Assembly (NCBI GenBank): GCA_002085155.1
Contig: NASX01000014.1
Span: forward strand, 25,029-89,028
Origin: Sorangiineae bacterium NIC37A_2
Lineage (GTDB): Bacteria > Myxococcota_A > Polyangia > Polyangiales > Polyangiaceae
Direction of reading: 5' to 3'
Length of the DNA: 64,000 nucleotides
Part shown: positions 60,787 to 64,000 of the stretch, piece by piece
Numbering within the stretch: the stretch's first letter is position 1
Layout of the letters: each line of letters opens with the position of its first letter
Translations under genes and position numbers: made by a program
The notes under the pieces: model-generated
Told to the model about the DNA's origin: nothing
The model's input: only the letters and a program-made list of their open reading frames with translations
The model's database searches: none

Positions 60787-62130
60787 ATGGCCATCGTCCG
60801 AATCCAAAAGATCCTGGCGCAGGCGGGCGTGAGCTCGCGACGCGCTGCTGAACGACTCATTGTGGAAGGTCGTGTCCGCGTCGACGGCCGGGTGGTCACA
60901 GAGCTCGGAACCAAGGCCGACTCGAAGGCCAAGATCGAGCTCGACGGCAAGAGGATCGTCCAGGATCAGTTCTGTTATGGAGTCATGAACAAGCCCCGCG
61001 GCATGCTCACGACTCTCTCTGATCCGGAGGGACGCCCTACGATCGGCAGCATCTTGAAGCAGGTCGGGCTCCGGGTGATTCCGGTGGGACGTCTCGACTT
61101 CAACACGAGCGGGGTCCTTCTTTTCACGAACGACGGCGACTTTGCGCAAGCCTTGGCCCACGTCAAAGGCAAGGTCCCGAAGGTCTATATTGCCAAAGTG
61201 CGTGGAGAGCTCGACGAACGGGAGCTTGCGCGCTGGGCTGAGCGGATTGAGATTGATGGTCGAAAGACCGAACCCGCTTCCGTGCGCGCCCTTCGGCGCG
61301 AGGGCGGTCACACCTGGCTCGAGGTCACGATCTACGAGGGGCGGAACCGCCAGGTGCGAAGGCTCGGAGAACACGCAGGGACGCCGCTGGTTCGATTGGT
61401 GCGGGTGAGCCACGCGGGCATCGACGCTGAAGGGCTGCGTCCCGGAGAGTGGCGTTTGCTCACGATCGACGAGCTCAAGGCGCTCAAGGCAGCCTACGGG
61501 ACGCCGAAGAAAATCCGAGGCGTCGCGCAGGGGCTCGTCCAGACCGAGGGGCAGCGCAACGCTGCGGCGCGGGAGAAGTTCGAGAAGATTCGCGAAAAGT
61601 GGCGGACACCCCGGGCCCCCGAGGAACGGGGCGCCTTTGCGCCGCGGGGCAAAGAATCTCGGGAGCAAGGCGCGTCGAGGAAGGAAGCGGGCGCTCGAGC
61701 GTACGAGCGAGGATCGAAGCAGAGCGCTCGAGCGGCGCCGCGTGCCACAAATCGGGTCGAAGGCGACCCGCGTTCGCGACGACAAGACGCCCGTGCAGGT
61801 GCTGCGCGCTCGAGCGCAAAGGGACGGCCCTTGCTCCGCAGCGAAGCGGAGGCCTCAGCTCGGCCGCGTCGGAGTGAAACGAACGCATCAGCTCGGCCGC
61901 GTCGGAGTGAAACGAACGCATCAGCTCGGCCGCGTCGGAGTGAAACGACCGCACCAGCCCGGCCGCGCCGCCCAGGGGGCGAGACGTCAGCTCGGCCCGA
62001 GCGGCGGAGTGACGCGGGAGCTAAAGCCCGTCCCCGAAAGAGCGAAGGGGAGGCATCAGCCCGGCCGCGACAGGTCAAGCGGGCAGGCGGTGGATCAGGG
62101 TTCGCTCCCCGTCCGAAAACGCGACGATGA
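60787..62130 (+). CDS. rluB: RsuA/RluB-family pseudouridine synthase with Arg-rich repeat tail
   Basis: The first 245 residues are a complete RsuA/RluB-type enzyme: an S4 domain (IQKILAQAGVSSRRAAERLI), the catalytic motif GRLDFNTSGVLLFTNDGD with Asp104, and RNRQVRRLGEH at the end of the core. A tail of about 200 residues is rich in R, S, A, P, E and G and contains three 11-residue repeats (SARPRRSETNA). RluB acts on 23S rRNA position 2605. In many genomes rluB follows scpB; here it is about 57 kb away. The last 56 bp overlap a convergent gene. Confidence 0.9.
   Translation: MAIVRIQKILAQAGVSSRRAAERLIVEGRVRVDGRVVTELGTKADSKAKIELDGKRIVQDQFCYGVMNKPRGMLTTLSDPEGRPTIGSILKQVGLRVIPVGRLDFNTSGVLLFTNDGDFAQALAHVKGKVPKVYIAKVRGELDERELARWAERIEIDGRKTEPASVRALRREGGHTWLEVTIYEGRNRQVRRLGEHAGTPLVRLVRVSHAGIDAEGLRPGEWRLLTIDELKALKAAYGTPKKIRGVAQGLVQTEGQRNAAAREKFEKIREKWRTPRAPEERGAFAPRGKESREQGASRKEAGARAYERGSKQSARAAPRATNRVEGDPRSRRQDARAGAARSSAKGRPLLRSEAEASARPRRSETNASARPRRSETNASARPRRSETTAPARPRRPGGETSARPERRSDAGAKARPRKSEGEASARPRQVKRAGGGSGFAPRPKTRR
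61855..61953 (+). repeat. Three 33-bp in-frame tandem repeats in the rluB tail
   Basis: Units at 61855-61887, 61888-61920 and 61921-61953 each encode SARPRRSETNA or a one-residue variant. The first two are identical. Degenerate further copies follow up to about 62070, giving a continuous basic tail. Confidence 0.95.
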
Positions 62131-62554
62131 TCTTGTCGTGACCGCTCGTGTCGCGAACGAGCCCGTCGCCAAACTTCTTGTGCTGGATGAGGTCGCCGGC
62201 CGCGTACTGTTCCGTCGCCAGGTAACGTCGGAAGGGGCGCCCGCTGCGGACGGCGCTCTCCCACTCGGCGTGGGCCGATGCGCGGCTCTTGTTCGCGCGG
62301 GTCGCGTCGCTGGTCGTGGACTTGGCGGAAGAAGAACGCTCCCGCGTCTTTCCGAGAGCTGCCCGCGGCGCCGGTGCCGACTTGGGCGCGCGGTAGTTGT
62401 GTTCGCTGCCGCAGGTCATGCAGATGACGCGCTTGGGGACGCCTTGGACCATCGCGACAACGCGGTGCCCCAAGTCGAGACGGCACTTGGTGCACCAAGC
62501 GTCGATTTCCTGTCCTGCTTGTAGAGGCTTCCGTGTCAGAGGTTCTGGGCTCAC
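62075..62554 (-). CDS. Zinc-ribbon protein with a C-terminal Tudor-like region, unknown
   Basis: The 159-residue product has an N-terminal CxxC-x-CxxC zinc ribbon (AWCTKCRLDLGHRV, then VICMTCGSEHNY), a basic Ser/Thr/Arg-rich linker, and a C-terminal motif GDLIQHKKFGDGLVRD, which resembles the Tudor-like fold at the C-terminus of PcrA/UvrD helicases and CarD-type RNA polymerase binders. Unknown function; a nucleic-acid or RNA-polymerase-binding role is a guess. Its 3' end overlaps the rluB 3' end by 56 bp on the opposite strand, and it is divergent from pepP. Confidence 0.75.
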   Translation of the reverse strand: MSPEPLTRKPLQAGQEIDAWCTKCRLDLGHRVVAMVQGVPKRVICMTCGSEHNYRAPKSAPAPRAALGKTRERSSSAKSTTSDATRANKSRASAHAEWESAVRSGRPFRRYLATEQYAAGDLIQHKKFGDGLVRDTSGHDKIIVAFSDGERTLIHRLPA

Positions 62555-62597
62555 CGCGCGCGGCCAGTAGCCCGAGGAATGCGCTCCGTCAATTCGC

Positions 62598-63953
62598 GTG
62601 TGTGAGGGAGCGTTCGATGCTCGGCCCTGCTATGAAAAGCAGGTGCGTTTGTCGGACGAATGGAAGGCAGAGCTCCGCGCGCGTCGCGCGCGGGTGATCT
62701 CAAAACTAGAGGGGGGCGCGATGGTCCTGTTCGGGGCGACCATCGTGCATCGGAACTCGGACGTCGAATACGACTTCCGGCAGACCTCGGATTTCCTGTA
62801 CTTGACCGGCTTCACTGAGCCCGACGCGGCGCTCGTGCTCCGCGCCGAAGCACCTCACTTCATCCTCTTTGTCCCTCCGCGCGATCGCGAGCGGGAGATT
62901 TGGAACGGGAGGCGCGCGGGAGTCGAAGGGGCGCTCGCTGACTTCGACGCTGACGTGGCGCACTCCTTCGAGGAGCTCGCCGAGCACTTGCCGAACTATC
63001 TCGAGAACGTGCCCAGCGTTTGGTCTGAGTTTCGGCCCCCCGATCTCATCGACCGTCGTCTGACGAAGGCGCTCTTCGCTGTGCAGGGTCGTCGCCGCAA
63101 GCGCGTGAACGCGCCAACGGCCGTGCGCGATAGCTCGGAGATCTTGACTCCGCTCCGTTTGGTGAAGAGCGAGTTTGAGATCGACAAGATGAGGAAGGCG
63201 GCGGAGGCCACCTATCTCGGTCACCTCCGCGCCCTGCGTGCCGCTCGCCGTGGCCTGACTGAGTTCGACCTGATGCGCGAGCTCGAGCTTGGGTTTCGGG
63301 AGGGCGGATGTCGCTCGACGGCTTACTCGAGCATCGTCGGCGCTGGGGACAACGCGACCATCCTGCACTACCGGGAAAACGACGCGCCTCTGCCCGACGG
63401 GGGACTCGTGCTGATCGACGCAGGTGCGGAGTTCGAAGGTTACGCCTGCGACGTGACGCGGACTTTCCCGGTAGACCCCGAGTTCTCTGCTCCTGAGCGT
63501 GCGATCTACGAGCTGGTGCTCCGGGCTCAGGAGGCGGCCTTCGCTCTCTGCTGGCCGGGCAAGACCCTCGAGGAGGTGCACGAGGCGGCCATGCAGGTGA
63601 TAGAGAAGGGCCTCTTGGAGCTGGGGATCGTGCCTCGGCTCCGCGGGGATGGAGAAAAGAGGCTCGCCGAGCGTTACTTCATGCATCGCACGAGCCACTA
63701 CCTGGGCCTCGATGTCCATGACGTCTCACCTCCGTTTGTGAAGGGAGCTGTCGCGCCTCTGGTCGAGGGGGCTGTCATCACCGTCGAGCCGGGCATCTAC
63801 ATCGCTCGCGACGACGAAGAAGTTCCTCCCGAGTACCGGGGCATCGGCGTGCGCATCGAGGACGACGTTTGGATTCGGAGCGAGGGACCCGAGGTCCTGA
63901 CCCGAGCTATCCCCAAGACGGTCGAAGATCTGGCGCGCGCGCGTCGGGTCTGA
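62598..63953 (+). CDS. pepP: Aminopeptidase P (Xaa-Pro aminopeptidase)
   Basis: The N-terminal domain (LSDEWKAELRARRARVISKL) and the pita-bread catalytic domain are present with all five dinuclear Mn ligands: the two Asp in LIDAGAEFEGYACDVTRTFP, His in MHRTSHYLGLDVHD, and the Glu residues in TVEPGIYI and VRIEDDVWI. At up to 451 residues it is normal for PepP. The enzyme removes N-terminal residues before proline. The GTG at 62598 gives the longest protein, but the GTG at 62643 starts right at the family N-terminus and may be the real start; neither has a clear Shine-Dalgarno sequence. Confidence 0.92.
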   Translation: MCEGAFDARPCYEKQVRLSDEWKAELRARRARVISKLEGGAMVLFGATIVHRNSDVEYDFRQTSDFLYLTGFTEPDAALVLRAEAPHFILFVPPRDREREIWNGRRAGVEGALADFDADVAHSFEELAEHLPNYLENVPSVWSEFRPPDLIDRRLTKALFAVQGRRRKRVNAPTAVRDSSEILTPLRLVKSEFEIDKMRKAAEATYLGHLRALRAARRGLTEFDLMRELELGFREGGCRSTAYSSIVGAGDNATILHYRENDAPLPDGGLVLIDAGAEFEGYACDVTRTFPVDPEFSAPERAIYELVLRAQEAAFALCWPGKTLEEVHEAAMQVIEKGLLELGIVPRLRGDGEKRLAERYFMHRTSHYLGLDVHDVSPPFVKGAVAPLVEGAVITVEPGIYIARDDEEVPPEYRGIGVRIEDDVWIRSEGPEVLTRAIPKTVEDLARARRV

Positions 63954-64000
63954 CCCGCCCGTGGGCGGCGAGGTATCTCCCCCGATTGTGAGGGGGGAGG

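Noticed and set aside
61855..61953. Possible CRISPR array
   Set aside because: The repeats are directly adjacent with no spacers and lie in frame in rluB; the same holds for the scpA and larC repeats.
61637..62524. 295-residue plus-strand frame through the rluB tail and the zinc-ribbon gene
   Set aside because: It is a frameshifted reading of the repeats; both real genes have conserved domains.

Overview
The window is about 64 kb of GC-rich, gene-dense chromosomal DNA from what looks like a Myxococcota-type (former Deltaproteobacteria) Gram-negative bacterium. The reasons are a large share of lipoproteins and outer-membrane barrels, a eukaryote-like signalling set (Ser/Thr kinase, PP2C phosphatase, FHA/zinc-ribbon protein), large TPR envelope proteins ending in an AgmX/PglI-type TonB-like protein as in the myxobacterial Glt gliding loci, and long acidic or basic low-complexity tails on housekeeping proteins. 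No species can be named from sequence alone. I see no tRNA, rRNA, CRISPR array, insertion sequence or phage gene; every tandem repeat found lies in frame inside a gene.

Layout. 1-9.6 kb: a truncated MaoC/hydratase-2 gene, scpA-scpB (chromosome condensation, both with repeat-encoded acidic tails), a lamin-tail-domain lipoprotein, pmbA/tldE, larB-larC (nickel pincer cofactor, LarC with a His-rich leader) and a thioredoxin-rhodanese fusion. 9.7-18 kb: two minus-strand signalling operons, FHA/zinc-ribbon - PP2C - two unknown membrane proteins, and secreted protein - Ser/Thr kinase - TrmJ-like methyltransferase - TPR lipoprotein, separated by an acidic-tailed small protein gene. 18-24 kb: an ArsA-like ATPase, der-era GTPases, a PilZ protein, and an ECF sigma factor with its membrane zinc anti-sigma factor.

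24.2-37.8 kb is the accessory core. Transcribed divergently from the ECF pair is a run of plus-strand genes for a periplasmic coiled-coil protein, a 787-residue TPR protein, a 1748-residue TPR protein, an 83-residue exported protein, a 135-residue membrane protein and an inner-membrane protein with a degenerate FHA-like head and an AgmX/PglI C-terminus. It is followed by a small exported helical protein, a roughly 458-residue outer-membrane barrel and a short lipoprotein polysaccharide-export (OPX) protein. I read this as a Glt-like trans-envelope scaffold physically linked to an OPX/porin polysaccharide exporter. The window holds no motor (TolQ/ExbB-like) gene, synthase or polymerase, so what drives it and what it exports are open.

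37.8-54 kb: an outer-membrane barrel, maf, a GT39-like membrane glycosyltransferase, rluD, a YbhN/LPG-synthase-like membrane protein, a MoxR ATPase, small envelope proteins, a class II amidotransferase-like protein without its cysteine, then a tightly coupled run PDZ protein - ygfZ - cysteine synthase - mazG - rlmN - phosphohexomutase, and a lipoprotein closed by a terminator. 54.3-64 kb: a ribbon-helix-helix gene - lepA - two M16 peptidase genes (one active, one inactive) on the minus strand; divergent from it a pair of EF-hand-like lipoproteins behind an AT-rich promoter region with a palindrome; then rluB with an Arg-rich repeat tail, a convergent overlapping zinc-ribbon gene, and aminopeptidase P.

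Starts were moved from the longest open frame where overlaps with the upstream stop (ATGA, GTGA, TGATG), a Shine-Dalgarno sequence or the signal peptide argued for it; these choices are stated in the entries.
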